The notes: generated by a model not told the origin, from the letters alone. 64,000 bases of DNA from Paroedura picta (GCF_049243985.1 NC_135374.1:58835934-58899933); one strand, 5' to 3'. Counted from the stretch's first letter, positions 35,781 through 48,049 are shown. Program-made: numbers and translations.

Positions 35781-35989
35781 TAGACTCACAATTGCCCAGG
35801 CAGAGCACAAAATAAACTTTTCCCCACCAGTTTGCCCATAAAGCATGCCTCTTTCCCACCAAAAAAACAAAACAAATTACGCCCCCCCCTTTTTTTTAAG
35901 CTTCAAGGCTCTAGATTGCAACAGGGATTGCAGTGAAAGAAGCCCTATGCATCCATGAATAAATGCATATGTGTTTAAATGAATGAGAC

Positions 35990-36256
35990 TCATTAAAAAA
36001 AATATATCAGGCATCGCGGCCCCTTTAAAAGAGTGAGAAAAGTGATTGGCTGCCTGTCTTGATTGGAAGGCCAAAGAAAGGAGCATGTCTAGTTCGTTCC
36101 TCTCTTCCGCCATTCCAAGCAGGCGTGTGACATGGCAGGAAGTGCTAGATGGAAGCAGAGGAGCCAGTAGGTGAGGAATTCCGGGAGGCATGTTTTTTTT
36201 AAAGCATTATGCCATTGCGCTAGCCTAAGGCTTTTTTTTCTGTGCGGAATGGCCCT
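35990..36256 (+). mobile_element. Harbinger-like MITE right end
   Basis: It ends 'ctgtgcggaatggccc' followed by TCA, as in 24167-25047, but the interior differs. The left end was not found. It forms one arm of the inverted duplication below. 35781-35989 is unassigned. Confidence 0.5.
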
Positions 36257-36532
36257 CAGTATGGGTGGTTTTGAAGTAAAGCAGTGGGGTGAGAAATGGA
36301 AAACCTTTTCATGTTAGGTTTTTCTATGGCCATGAACAATGCAAAAGCATTGCTAATTCCACAGCTCACACTGGCTGTGGTATGCAAGAACAAAGGGACA
36401 ACATAGGGCATACTGTTTAACATATATGGACTGTTAAACAGTATGCCCTATGTTGTCCCTTTGTTCTTGCATACCACAGCCAGGGCCATTCCGCACAGAA
36501 AAAAAAGCCTTAGGTCAGCGCAATGGCATAAT
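36205..36532. repeat. Inverted duplication A with a one-sided deletion
   Basis: 36371-36422 and 36432-36483 are perfect 52-bp inverted arms around a 9-nt loop. Beyond them the right arm (36484-36532) is the near-perfect inverse of 36208-36256, so it skips 114 bp (36257-36370) kept in the left arm. The junction has about 2 bp of microhomology (AG). Confidence 0.92.
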
Positions 36533-36554
36533 AATAGTTATATATTTTTTGGGG

Positions 36555-37000
36555 TGTACAGATATATCTGTACATCGACACCCCTACGAGATTAAGAGTG
36601 ACTAGTCCAAGAATATGGGTGTGGTTTTTAAGGGTTTTTTGAAATCAATACAGCACCTACCTGTACATATGTACCTGTACATATGTACATATGTACAGGT
36701 AGGTGCTGTATTGATTTCAAAAAACCCTTAAAAACCACACCCATATTCTTTGAATAGGTCAAGGGAACACATGGAATCCAAATGAAATATCTTCAAATTT
36801 ACCATTTCTCATCTTCTTGTAGAAAGTGTATATGAAAGAAATTATGTTATATTGTCTACCTTATTTACAAAAACAGTGCTACTCAGCATGTTTATTAGAT
36901 TGGGATCTCAGAGAACTACGGTTTGAATCTCCACTTTGCCATAGAAGCTGAGTCACCTTGGACTAGTCACTCTTGATCTCATAGGGGTGTCAATGTACAC
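36555..37000. repeat. Inverted duplication B with a one-sided deletion
   Basis: 36609-36674 and 36685-36750 are perfect 66-bp inverted arms around a 10-nt TGTAC-rich centre. Outer arms 36568-36608 and 36957-36998 pair with three or four mismatches. The left side lacks 206 bp (36751-36956) kept in the right arm, with a 3-bp AAG microhomology. A perfect 20-bp palindrome (36557-36576) lies at the outer left edge. Confidence 0.92.
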
Positions 37001-37085
37001 ATAGCAATAATGAGGGAACGATAATGCCATTTAGGCACCCCATTGAGGAGAAAAGTGGAGTATAAATAAACAGACCTGTATAATA
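36890..37085 (+). mobile_element. tRNA-derived SINE (Sauria-type)
   Basis: 'ggtttgaatctccactttgc', 'ccttggactagtcactcttg' and 'gaggagaaaagtggagtata' followed by ATAAATAAA match squamate tRNA SINEs. The right outer arm of duplication B lies in this copy. Confidence 0.7.
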
Positions 37086-38295
37086 TGAATTCAATGTTAA
37101 TATTTTATATTAATTTCAATATAAAAATAAGCATCATTCTTTGCTACTGGGTAGGTTGTTTGTCTCTGAAGTCTGGGAAGTTGGTACAGATAGGACATAC
37201 ATACCCCTTATTAAAAAATGCAGGTGCAAATATCTGATATCATAGCTTATTCAACAACAAAAAAAGTTCAAGTAATTAGAATGGAAACTAAAATTGCTCT
37301 GACTACATGTGTAATTATCGTTGCTGTTCAAGCCTGTTATCTCACATTGATCTGTCCCACAGTCAGCAGCTTACAATGAATGATCAGATATCATACAGAA
37401 CAAAGAACAAAAAACAGTGATTGCATTTGTTTGAATAAGCAAGTCCTTCAGATATACAAAGATAGCACTGCTCTGGAAATTCCTGTAGATTTGGGAGTGG
37501 TGCCTGAGGAGGTCTGAGTTTGGGGAGATAAGGGAGCTTGGAGGGGATATCATGGTACTCCAGTCTTCCATTTCTCTTAGGTGCTAATGTCTGTCATGGC
37601 TTTGCAGGGTCAAATGTCAAATATACTGCCTGGATGCCGGAAGTGGTCCTTCCAGGTCCTTCCAGGTCTGGTATCTAGCCCACGAGAAGGAAGAGGAGGG
37701 TGGTGTTGGTTACAGCAAGAGCAGCAAAAAGATCTGTGACAGGTTGACTGGCTCGAGGTCCCATCTTCTCTTTCTTTCTCTCTCAATTGGGCAATGTTGT
37801 GCATGTGTGGCTCCCACCACCCCCTTCTTTGCCTGTCACCTCTTCATCAGTGCATGAACACACTGGGACTCCCCCTCACTTCAACAGCAGAAACTCCTCT
37901 GTCCATCTCTCTTGCTCTTTCTCCACTGAGATACTGGAGAAAGGGTCCTTTGGGAGAAGGGAAGGAAAAAGAAGGGAGGGAGAAAGTAATTACATGTGAA
38001 GGTGGTGGTGGGGGAGCTGTGGATGGAAACAGACATTAGGAGAAGTGCAGGAATGGGAAAGTCAATATGTACCTGGAGGAGAGGCACAGAAGGGAAGGGT
38101 TGAAGTCTGTACAAAGGCAAGTGTGGTAAGAATTGTGCTTGGAGATTGGGGGGGGGGGAGAAATATAGCTGTTGGGGTGAAGGAACATACTGAGTGTTTG
38201 TGATGGGGTGTGGCATGCAAGATCAGGGGAGTCATTAGAGACTAAGATAAAACAGGAGGCTTGAGCCATCTTAAAGGTTGAATTAAATTTTGTTA
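37086..38295. other. Unassigned stretch
   Basis: Open frames at 37787-38269 overlap on both strands and look random. There is a short tandem repeat at 37650-37668 ('ggtccttcca' twice) and a poly-G at 38148-38157. Confidence 0.35.
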
Positions 38296-38515
38296 CATCA
38301 CTTTTTATTTTCTAGGCATCTGTATCTTGTTTTTTCTTCCCAAATGGAGACCCAAAGCAATTTACATTTTTCCCCTCTATGTTTTTGTTCTCGCAACATC
38401 AGTTCAGGGTACATTAGACTAAGAGAGTGACTGGCCCAACACCAACCAGCAACTTCCATGACAAAGAGGGGCTTATGAACCCATGTCTCCATTCTCAAAC
38501 CTCAGCACTATGGGG
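38296..38515 (-). mobile_element. tRNA-derived SINE (Sauria-type), reverse orientation
   Basis: 'cccaaatggagacccaaagc', 'agagagtgactggcccaaca' and 'cagcaacttccatgacaaag' are the inverse of the family consensus. The tRNA head at 38480-38515 is worn. Confidence 0.7.
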
Positions 38516-38776
38516 TGGATTCATGCCTCTGTGGAAGGTCAGCTCTCTACGTGGGACCGAAGTGCCAGGCAGGGAGTGATCAGTAGAAGCAGACTTCAGA
38601 TTTGGAGGAGAGTGGATTGGAGTGGCTGAATCACAGAGAGGTGGTGGGAGAAAAGGGCTGGTGTAGCAGTTCTGGTCATTGACTGGTGGCTGATTAATCT
38701 ATGGCGGGCTCATGATTGTTGTGGTGGATGAGGTGGACTGAACAAGTGTGAGGGCAGTGGTGCCAATTCCTTGGAG

Positions 38777-39019
<243 letters not shown>

Positions 39020-39904
39020 ATGTTTTGGGATGGACCTCTCTAAGTGGAGAACACACGTTCCTTCACACATAAAAACGTCACATAGGACATCAGTACAGTC
39101 AACAAAACAGCACATTCACATTGCTCCCCTCCAACCAACAAAACAGTACCACAAGTCATGGGGGGGGGAGCAGTGTGATGCTGTACTGAAGGATAAGCTT
39201 ATTGAAGTTGGCATTAGCACGTTTTTACCAGTTTGGGGATGCAAATTAACCCCAGTTTAAGGGTTTTGCTTCTAAAGTTTTGTCTGTATTTGGGACAACA
39301 TATATCTGTGAATAGCTCTTTTCTGTAATAAATGTATATAAATCAAAGATATGTTCTCAACTTACAGATAGATATAGACTGAAACAGCTTACTCAAGACT
39401 GCTGTAGCACAAGCGTTGGTTCCAAATATTGATGCAATAATCCAAAGCAAGATGTATCAGTAATGAAGGACTGTTAAATAAAGGTAATGCCCAGCAATTT
39501 CATGTGCCAGAAGCATACTGTGGCTGCCACAGGTCTCCCTGACCTTGGGTGCCTTCTGACAAAGCTTTTAGAAAGGGTCTGTTATTCTTTCTGCAAAATA
39601 TTTCCCTGCTATGACAATACAAAAAAGCTTTTCTTCAGCAGCAGTCATGCATAGTGTTCCATCTGAAGTACTTTCCTTGAGCAAACATCTCAAAGATTAT
39701 GAGCCACTTCCAGATGCCTTTTCACATTGATGAGCAGGTTAAACAATACAACAAAAGTCCCTGTTTTCCTCCTCGTAAGCTTAAATTCCCATGTCGAGTC
39801 ATCAGTATGCTCACCAACCAGGTTAGAATTTCTCTTTCAGATTATCTGAGTTCTTTGGGACTTCTATTCTCATTTTGACATTTGGATAGTGAGGTTTCAT
39901 CCTG
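39020..39904. other. Unassigned stretch
   Basis: No repeat family or gene is recognised. A short direct repeat 'ccaacaaaacag' occurs near 39096-39146. Confidence 0.35.
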
Positions 39905-40035
39905 AAGGAACTCCGAATTTTAACGCTATAAACTATAATTTTATTGTCTTTTTTATTACTGTAATAGATTTTGTTGTATGTGGTTTTATTGTTTTGAACT
40001 GCCTCGAGTCCATGTGGGGAGGTGCAAAATATAAA
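39905..40035 (+). mobile_element. LINE 3' tail directly before a Helitron
   Basis: 'attttattgtcttttttatt' ... 'gttttgaactgcctcgagtc' ... 'ggggaggtgcaaaatataaa' is a LINE 3' end. It stops at the A that precedes the Helitron's first TC. Confidence 0.6.
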
Positions 40036-40437
40036 TCCTTATACGTTGTTGTTCCTCGATATATTTCTGAAACAGCCTAGGAGGTGGGACAAGTCCGGCT
40101 GTCCAAGTTGGAATAGGGCCAATCAGGGTGCAGCCAGCTTTGTCCTGATTGGCCCTGCCCCTGCAGCTCCCGCCCTCAGGCCCTGGACTCTAGCCTCTTT
40201 GCTCTCAGATGCCTCAGTGCCTGGAGTCAGCAGCGGGAGAGAGGGCTCTGGGCAAAGGTTCGTGGTGGAGGGCTTGCTCACGAGAGCCTTCCGGCCTGCT
40301 GACTGCCTGCTGAGGAGCTCTGTCTCGGCCCTGCTAACGACTTACCCAGCCCCCGCCTGCCCCACTTTATTTGGCTGCGAGCTAGTATAGAGGGGAGCCT
40401 TTCAGGGTCCATTCTTAGGAACGGGCTTTGAAGCTAG
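40036..40437 (+). mobile_element. Non-autonomous Helitron, second family (copy B)
   Basis: TC start after A, CTAG end (40434-40437) before T, and a worn hairpin (gtccattctt / aggaacgggc) before 'tttgaagCTAG'. It matches 8367-8805 on the opposite strand, including a 'gggccaatcagg' / 'cctgattggccc' palindrome (40109-40146). Confidence 0.7.
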
Positions 40438-41438
40438 TTAAAGAGTAATAGTAATCAATGAGCCCTTCTTTGTAGGTGTTTCATGGGGCGGTAAAGACCT
40501 TTTGTTTCTCATTTGGCTTTGACAAACTCTGGGTCATGTTTATCTGTCTTGTTTGTTGGTTTGGATTTCCTCTGCATGAGGATGAGTTTTTAATTTAAAA
40601 AAATGCATTGTTTATAATTGTATATCACTTTGTTCAGGTGCTTCTTTGAAATGCTATGAAAATTATAGTGTTATTCATTTTGTAAACAAGTAAATAACTA
40701 AATACATGTAAATTATAGTCCAGAGTGTATATGTTGAAGGCTTTTTTGGCTTAAAGAAGTTTCTTTAATAATTTGGGTTTGCACAGGGAAAATGAAACCA
40801 AATCCCGAGATGTTTTTTCTGATTTTGCAAGAACCCGAGATTTTGTGCTACCTCTTAGGCAAGACCAAGTACTGCTAGGGACTCTACCAATGTAATATAT
40901 AGACGTCACACTTGTGGAATTGCACTAGTTGCTATCTTCCTTCTGCTCCTGGTTCTTCTGATCCAACACAATCAACATAATTAGTTCGGTTTTATTATTA
41001 TAAGTCTTCCATCTCTGTAATGAACGGCAGTCACAGGTCAGTACAATATCAGAGGATAGATCTTCAACAACGTGGTCAGCCTGCAAATGATTACGCTGCC
41101 TTCTGCTAGAAGTAAAACTCTACTTCTGTCCCCTGTGCAGGCTTGAAACCTTGAAGGAAAACAATGGGTGTCAGTATGGATTGTCTGTTAATGGTCTTTG
41201 TGGGGCTGGGCTAAACACTTCTCTGCTTGGAAAGATGTTTTATCCCCTCCAATTAATCAGTGATGGGAAGTGGCATTTCAGATTCTGCAGAGGTGGTCAC
41301 AGAGCAAAAAGTATGTTGCTGTCTAAAGGCTACTGACATCTAAATTCATATCTGTGAACCAGCCTCTTAAAGCGTATTTGCTTATTGATGTGAAACACAT
41401 CTTCTGGTGTGCTCTGTGAAACAGAAGTAGTCCATAAG
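40438..41438. other. Unassigned stretch
   Basis: No repeat or gene is recognised. Confidence 0.35.
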
Positions 41439-41439
41439 T

Positions 41440-41770
41440 CCCGCTCACCGAGTTCACCAGAAGACATTGAGTGGCAACTGCCAAGGAGGTGGCCAGCGGT
41501 GGTGGCAGCAGCCAAGGAGGCTGGCTCAGCAATGGGGATGCCATCCACTGAGTCTGGGCCACCACGGCTGAAGAGAAGGCTGGCCTAGCTGCAGAGCTGG
41601 CAACCATGGAGGCCAGATCAACTGCTGTGGCAGAGCAGGTTGGCCAAGCCACGGAGCTGGCACCTGTGGAGGCCAGGGTAGCCGCTGTGTTGGAGCAGGC
41701 CAGCTCAGCCACAGCAGCATGGGGACCCCAAGGGAGCCCTGCAGCAGTTGGATGTGGGTTGCCCAGTTGA
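41440..41770. repeat. Degenerate GC-rich tandem repeat
   Basis: Units of about 60-66 bp carry 'gagctggcaaccatggaggc', 'gagctggcacctgtggaggc' and 'gagcaggttggccaagccac'. An Ala/Pro-rich minus-strand frame runs through it but shows no known domain. A similar texture occurs at 53380-53690. Confidence 0.55.
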
Positions 41771-41811
41771 GCCAGTGGAGGACTGCCGAACACAGTGGCC
41801 CTCCTGCTGCA

Positions 41812-42120
41812 ACAGGTGAGGGAAAAGGGAGGGGGAGGCAGGAGTCTCTCTGTGTGTGCATGTGTGTGTCAGAAAGGGGGGAGGGACAGGGATGAGGTCA
41901 AAGAAGCAATAGGGAAGGGGGAGAGAGAAGGGGAAGTGAGGGGAAGGAGTCTGTCTTCATGTGTATGTGTGTGTGTCTAAGAGAGAGAGGGAGTGGGGAG
42001 GGACTAGGAAGAATGTCATAGAAGTGAAAGTAAGGGGGAGAGGCAAGGGAGGCGTGTGGGAGGGGAATGGGGTCTGTGCCAGCACTCCCTTGTGTGAATG
42101 TGTTCCAAAGAAGGGGTGAG
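41812..42120 (+). repeat. Purine-rich minisatellite, ~115-bp unit, about 2.6 copies
   Basis: Each unit has a GGGAGGGG-like start, 'ggagtctgtct', a GTGTGTGT run, a G/A-rich stretch and 'agaagtgaaagtaagggggagag' or its variant. The third copy is partial. Confidence 0.7.
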
Positions 42121-43684
42121 AATCCTTGTTGGGAGATTTTTTTTAAGAACAGAGGGATGGGGGTGGAGTACATAGGAACATCTTTGTTATCATTTGCAGT
42201 ATGTATCTTCTTAGTAAAGCATGTTTACCAGTTTAAACAAACATTTGAATTGTTACTGACTTGGAGCTAAAGCAGTTTCCAACTCCTTGAATCGGACTGC
42301 ATCTATTCTTTTTCCGTACTGTTTTCAAATAAACTTTCACTTATTTGCAAATCAACTCTACTTGTTTGCGCACTTTAACACAAACGGTCACTAAACTGGT
42401 CGAACAAGTTCTGCTTTTCTGCCTGGCTAAAGAAGAGTGGGGCATGCTAAGGTGCCTAAACAGCATTCAGTGCTGTGGCAGCAACACAGGAGGCCTACAG
42501 AAGGTCCCGAAAGAAAGTTAATACACACATTTACGTGGGTTGGGGTGGGACACATGGGATACCGCTCTTGGTTCTCTATACCATTTCCTCCATATGAAAT
42601 ACCCTGCCCAGATAAAACCAGCATGTCAGGGGAAAAGCTCCTCTAGAGCTCCTTTCTTTTTTTTAAAGAGACAAGGAGTTCTTAAAGTGGGCAGGTATGA
42701 GAACATACCACATCTCCCCTACATTCTAAAGTTGGTGTACATGGATCCTTAGTTTCAGTGCTGACCATTAAGTGAGGATTTGTGCACGGTATGAGAATAT
42801 GAAGGCTTTCCTGAGTTATAGCATCTGGATCTGGATCTCATGTATATCAATCACACTTGCTCCATCAAAATAATTAACATTAATAATTTTATCATATCAT
42901 CCTTCACTGTAGCGCTGCCTAAAGATTAATCACTGCATGAGACGAATTATGGAACATGTATATATATCATTTTGAACAAAATTCCAGTGGAGTTTAACCA
43001 CAAAGAGGTTCATCTTCCTTGTTATAAAATTTCAATAATGCTCCTACTGGAAAATCTATTAGGTGTGTTGATTGAAGTGACTCTTTTGTTCTGTAACAAA
43101 GTACGGGAAGTCAAAGTCATGACTTAGAAACAAAGCCATTCAAGAGGGAAAGCAATGAGATGTCCAAATTGCATTTGCTTCTTGCGACAACATCTTGCTG
43201 TGAGCCAGATGTCAAGTGACAGCTCATGGACACATGGCTCCTATCCAATGGTGAGTCTTAAGCACCAGTTAGAGCAAGGAAGGGAATGGACCCTGAGGCT
43301 CCATGCCGTGTCATCAGCAATCAGAGGTGTGAGGCCAAGGAAACCAGATGGAGAATGGGGAAATGAAGGGTGGATCTGAACTCAGGAAAAGGCACATGGT
43401 TGCAGCAAGTAGACAGGTGCATGGAGAAAGCACAGAGAGCATGCTGCATCAGGTGTGGCATTATGGAAGGAGGTCACGTCACAGCTCTACAGATCTATAT
43501 AGGATTGGTCTGGACAGTATGTCTAGAACTCCTTCCGAGGACTCACCCATTGTGCTTTCTTTTTATTCCTTCAAAGCTTTCTTCAACACCTACCTGCACC
43601 ACAAACCCTGTTGCTTATCCCCTGGTATTTGTTCCCATCTGAAATGAAGCCTAAATATATGCAAGTGCTCTCACTCCTACTTTT
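42121..43684. other. Unassigned stretch
   Basis: Plus-strand frames at 43155-43647 show no domain. No repeat family is recognised. Confidence 0.35.
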
Positions 43685-43985
43685 ATTACTTTAGATTTTT
43701 ATACCACTTTTCCTCCAAGGAACTCAGGAAATCTACGGTCACTCACTATTTTATTTTCACAACAGCCCTGTGATGTAGGTTAGGCAGAGACAGAGTCATA
43801 GCCAATTTTCCACCCAACCCTCCAACACATAAGAATTGTCTTGATTTCAGTTACCTGCAGCACAGGGGGAAGTGATGGGCATTCCTTGGCATGACAAAAT
43901 ACCTTGAGCCTCATAATCCCCAGTAAGGACTTGAACTCAGGCCGTTGTCTCAGATGACCTCACCAGTGTCTCAGACTACTTCACC
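43685..43985 (-). mobile_element. tRNA-derived SINE (Sauria-type), reverse orientation
   Basis: 'tttttataccacttttcctc', 'cacaacagccctgtgatgta' and 'ggacttgaactcaggccgtt' are tail, body and box B in inverse order. It is strongly diverged. Confidence 0.65.
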
Positions 43986-44094
43986 ATCATTACTTTTGTA
44001 CATCCCTCCCCCCCCTCAGAATTTAGATTGCAAGTATCTTGAGATACCTTCTGGTTTTGATTCTGTAAAGCACCATGGACAACAATGGCAGGAG

Positions 44095-44300
44095 TGACAA
44101 TTGAGTAGTAGTTAAGTGCAGGACTGGGGAGGGTTGGGTTCAAGTCCATTTGCCATGAGACTTCTATTTCACATCGGACCAGTCATTTTCTCTCAGCCTC
44201 ACAGAGGTATTGGGAAGACAAGCAAGGGGAAGAGAGAAGCATATATGGGTCACTGCACTCCTGAGAGAAGGAGAAGGATAAAAATGAAAAAAACATAGTG
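44095..44300 (+). mobile_element. tRNA-derived SINE (Sauria-type)
   Basis: 'gtagttaagtgcaggactgg' (box A), 'gggttcaagtcc' (box B), 'ggaccagtcattttctctca' and 'gcctcacagaggtattggga' give the SINE in plus orientation. Confidence 0.7.
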
Positions 44301-45324
44301 AAGAAGGTGGTAGATATATGCAGAGCAGGCAGTGCCTTCTCAGTAGTGTAGTTGCTGTATAGTATGGAAGAGCAGCAGAAATGTTTGATGTTTTGATAAT
44401 GCTGCACCCTCTGCAGGTAGAACTGGACTACTGTTAATGTAAATGATTTACAGTATGCACACAGAACATTTTGAGCTCTCACTAGGTCTGGGCCTACTTC
44501 ACCTGGCAATCGTTTGATACACTGGACTCTACTAAGACAACTGGGAAGGGAATTCAGTTTTTCACAATCTTTCATTTCATTAAAAAAAAAAAAACACCTT
44601 TCTGGAAGTGCACACCAGGGTAGCAAACCTGCTAGTGAAAAACTGGAAAACTAGTAAACATCTTACAATCAGATTTCAGAGATAAAAAGTCTGAGGTATT
44701 GTGAAAATATCAAACATCTTGGAATTTAACCAATTAAGAGATAGAAAAGCATATTTTTTGGGAAAACTGGATATCCTTTTTTTAAACATTTTTTGGGGGA
44801 AGGAATCAAATATGATGCTAGATGTGTTTTTGTGCTTCACTTTTACATTAATGAATAAATAGTCAAGGCTATTCAATAATTGCTATGTCAACAAACTTTA
44901 CATTTTGTATTACTAATATCATGATTGTTTATATTTTTTTGTTGAGTGAGTTCTTTTAAAATGAAAAAAAAAAAAGGTACAATGTATTGTAACCGTTTCT
45001 TATTAGAATAGAAAAAATCTGCTGAAACACCCGTAGCATTCCAGGGAGGAAGGGCCTAGTCCACTCTACTCCGTGCCTTACTAGTGTTCTATCTACAGGC
45101 AAGGCGTTTCTTCCCCACAGGGACTCATTCCAAAACACAGCCCTCACATCAAGTAGTAGAGTTTATTTCACCACTGCAGGGCTCTACGACTTCAGTTCCC
45201 ATCATTCGGTGACATATGTAGACCAGACTTGGCTGTTCTCTGTAAAAAAAGGCCTTTCAGTAACTATTTAAGTTTAATATTTTAAAAGAAATGTAGTCTG
45301 TTAGCAAATATAATTTTCTGACCT
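44301..45324. other. Unassigned AT-rich stretch
   Basis: There are poly-A runs at 44581-44595 and 44964-44975. No gene or repeat is recognised. Confidence 0.35.
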
Positions 45325-47460
45325 TAGGATTGCGAGTCAAGTAAAATATCGAAGTGATTGAGTGTTAGAAAAGCTAAAGCTCAATATGAGCGTAGGGTAG
45401 CAAGAAGTGCTAAACATAGCAAAAAGGCTTCTTTAGTTATATTTCAGATAAGAAAAAGAGTAGGGACTGATAGGACCACTGCGAGAACAAGAAAGTGAAA
45501 TTATAACAGATGATGAAGAGAGGGCTGAACTGCTCAACTCCTATTTCTCCTCAGTCTTCTATTGTGAGGGAAACAGTGCTCAATGTGGCAAAAACATAAC
45601 ATAACAGGGGAGATGGGAATGGTGGTCTAGGATCACTGTTGGGGCAGTCCACAAACACCTAGTTTCTTTAAATGAAACAAAATCTTCTGGGCCAGATGAA
45701 TTGCATCCAAGAGTACTAAAAGAACTTGCAGATGTAATCTCTGAACCTCTGTCCATTCTTTTTGACACTTCTTGGAGAATAGGTGAGGTGCCAGATGATT
45801 GGAGGCGGGCAAATGTCCCCATCTTCAAGAAAGGGAAAAAAGAGGATCCAGGTAACTATCAACCTGTCAGCTGGACATCAGTAGCTGGCAAAATTTTGGA
45901 ACAAATCATCAAACAGTCAGTACTTGAGCAGCTGGAATAGAGAGCTGTGATTTCTAAGACTCACCATGGGTTTTGCAAGAACAAATCATGTCAGACCAAA
46001 CTTATTTCTTTTTTGAAAAAGTGACTGCCTTGCTGGATCACAGGAATGCTGTGGACATAGTTCATCTGGATTTCAGTAAAACATTTGATAAGGTTCCACA
46101 TGATATTCTTGTTGACAAGTTGGTAAAATGAGGTATGGATCCTAATTCTGTCAGGTGGATTGATAACTGGTTGACAGATCATACCCAACTGGTACTTCTC
46201 CAGGATCCTCTTGGACAAATGCAGTTCCCGAGGGATCTGTCCTGGGGCCTGTGTTGTTCGACATATTTATAAATGATTTGGATGAGGGTTTAGAGGGGAT
46301 ACTTATTAAATTCCAGATGATACTAACTGAAAAGGGTAGCAAACACAACTGAAGACAGAATCAGAATACAGGATGATCTTGATAGGCTCGAGAAGTGGGC
46401 TAAACTGAATAAAATTAAGTTCAATAGGGACAAGTGTAAAGTTCTGCATTTAGGTAGGAGAAACCAAACACACCAATATAGGATGGGGGAGACTTGTCTT
46501 GGCAGTAGCATGTGCGAAAAGGATCTAGGAGTCTTAGTAGACCACACATTGAACATGAGTTAACAGTGTGACTCGGTGGTGCAAAAGGCAAATGGGATTT
46601 TGGGCTGTATCAAACAGAGTATCATGTCCAGATCATGGGAGGTGATGGTACCGCTTTACTCTGCTCTAGTTCAGCCTCACTTGGAGTACTGTGTTCAGTT
46701 TTGGGCACCCTAGTTGAAGAGTGATGTAGACAAACTGGAGCGTGTCCAGAGGAGGGCAACAAAGATGGTGAGGGGTTTTGAGACCAAGACGTATGAAGAA
46801 AGGTTGGGGGAGCTTGGTCTGTTTAGCCTGGAGAAGAGATGACTGAGAGGGGATTTGATAACCATCTTCAAATATTTAAAAGGCTGCCATATAGAGCAGT
46901 GGTCCCCAACCTTTTTATCACTGGGGACTGGTCAACGCTTAACAATTTTACTGAGACCAGGGGGGAGGGTAGTCTTAATAGACAGCTGTTCAGACCTTAA
47001 TGGCCACTTTTAGCAAATAGCCTGGAGCCACTTTTAGAAATTGCCTGGAGCCGACTGATCCATGGACCGGTACCAGTTTGAGGCCTGGGGTTGGGGATTG
47101 CTGAGAGGATGCAGCAGAGTTGTTCTCTCTTGCCCTGAAGGGACGGACCAGAACCAATGGAATGAAATTAATTCAAAAGAAATTCTGTCTCAACATCAGG
47201 AAGAAGTTCCTGACAGTTAGAGTGGTTTCTCAGTGGAACAGGCATCCTCAGGAGGTGGTGCGTTTTCCATCTTTGGGTATTTTTAAACAAAGGCTGGATA
47301 GCCATCTGACGAAGAGGCTGATTCTGTGAAAGCTTAAGGGGGTGGCAGGTTACAGTGGATGAGCGATAGGGTTGTGAGTGTCCTGCATAGTGCAGGTGGT
47401 TGGACTAGATTACCCATGAGGTACCTTCCAACTCTATGTTTCTATAATTCTATGATCCTA
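45325..47460 (+). mobile_element. CR1 LINE, long but decayed copy
   Basis: The plus strand covers the region before the reverse transcriptase and the domain itself: MHPRVLKELADVISEPLSILF, WRIGEVPDDWRRANVPIFKKGKKEDPGNYQPV, then HLDFSKTFDKVPHDIL, then the C-terminal block. The 3' end has 'gtggttggactaga' and a worn TTCTATGATTC-type tail. Many stops and shifts are present (for example after LEQLE at 45937), and a hAT sits at 46897-47103. The 3' end matches 63074-63710 (shared 'gtggatgagcgatagggttg'), a different subfamily from 30460-32113. Confidence 0.92.
46897..47103 (-). mobile_element. Non-autonomous hAT element nested in CR1
   Basis: The ends CAGTGGTCCCCAACC and GGTTGGGGATTGCTG are inverted. 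Related to 4905-5022 and, at the tips, to 30705-31034. The target duplication is not clean (AGAG on both sides only). Confidence 0.75.
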
Positions 47461-48049
47461 AAAGCTGACATTTGATTACATGGTCCAGTGAAGACACTCA
47501 AGCACAGCAGAATTGGGGAAGGGCACCTCTTATTTCATATCGTAATTGTAGAAGATTTGGGGGACAGGAAAACATTTTTGATCATAGGGAAATAAGTGCA
47601 TTCTGATTCTATGATAGCTAGTAACAAAAAGGGTCCATGGTGGGTGGGGGGTTGTAATACAGACTTCCCAAGATATATTTTTAAGATCAGCGTCATCTTT
47701 GCTGCCCAGTACCTGTAATCTTATGCATTGGGAGTAAAGTTGAAACTTAAATACCTCAGCAGTGAGTTGGAGAAAATTAGGTCAATCAAGCTGATGCCAT
47801 CTGAAGTGCCAAATTGCCAGTCATCTTGCTGAGTACAAAATAAATCATATGATGTGATACCTACTAAACTTTTAGTTACTTCAGGTCAGCTTAGTTACTG
47901 ATTTAATTTATATGAAATGCTGTCCCATACTTCTTGAACTCCTTCCCCATTTCATACAAATATGATTCATGGATGGGGACATCTGAACTCAGGTCCATTT
48001 TAAATCTGTCCTCTGGAAATTTTGCTGCACAGGCTAAAGTATTAAACCA
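47461..48049. other. Unassigned stretch
   Basis: No repeat family or gene is recognised. Confidence 0.35.

Noticed and set aside
46891-47110. Clean 8-bp target duplication for the nested hAT
   Set aside because: Only AGAG is shared by the flanks, so the duplication cannot be claimed although the terminal repeats are clear.
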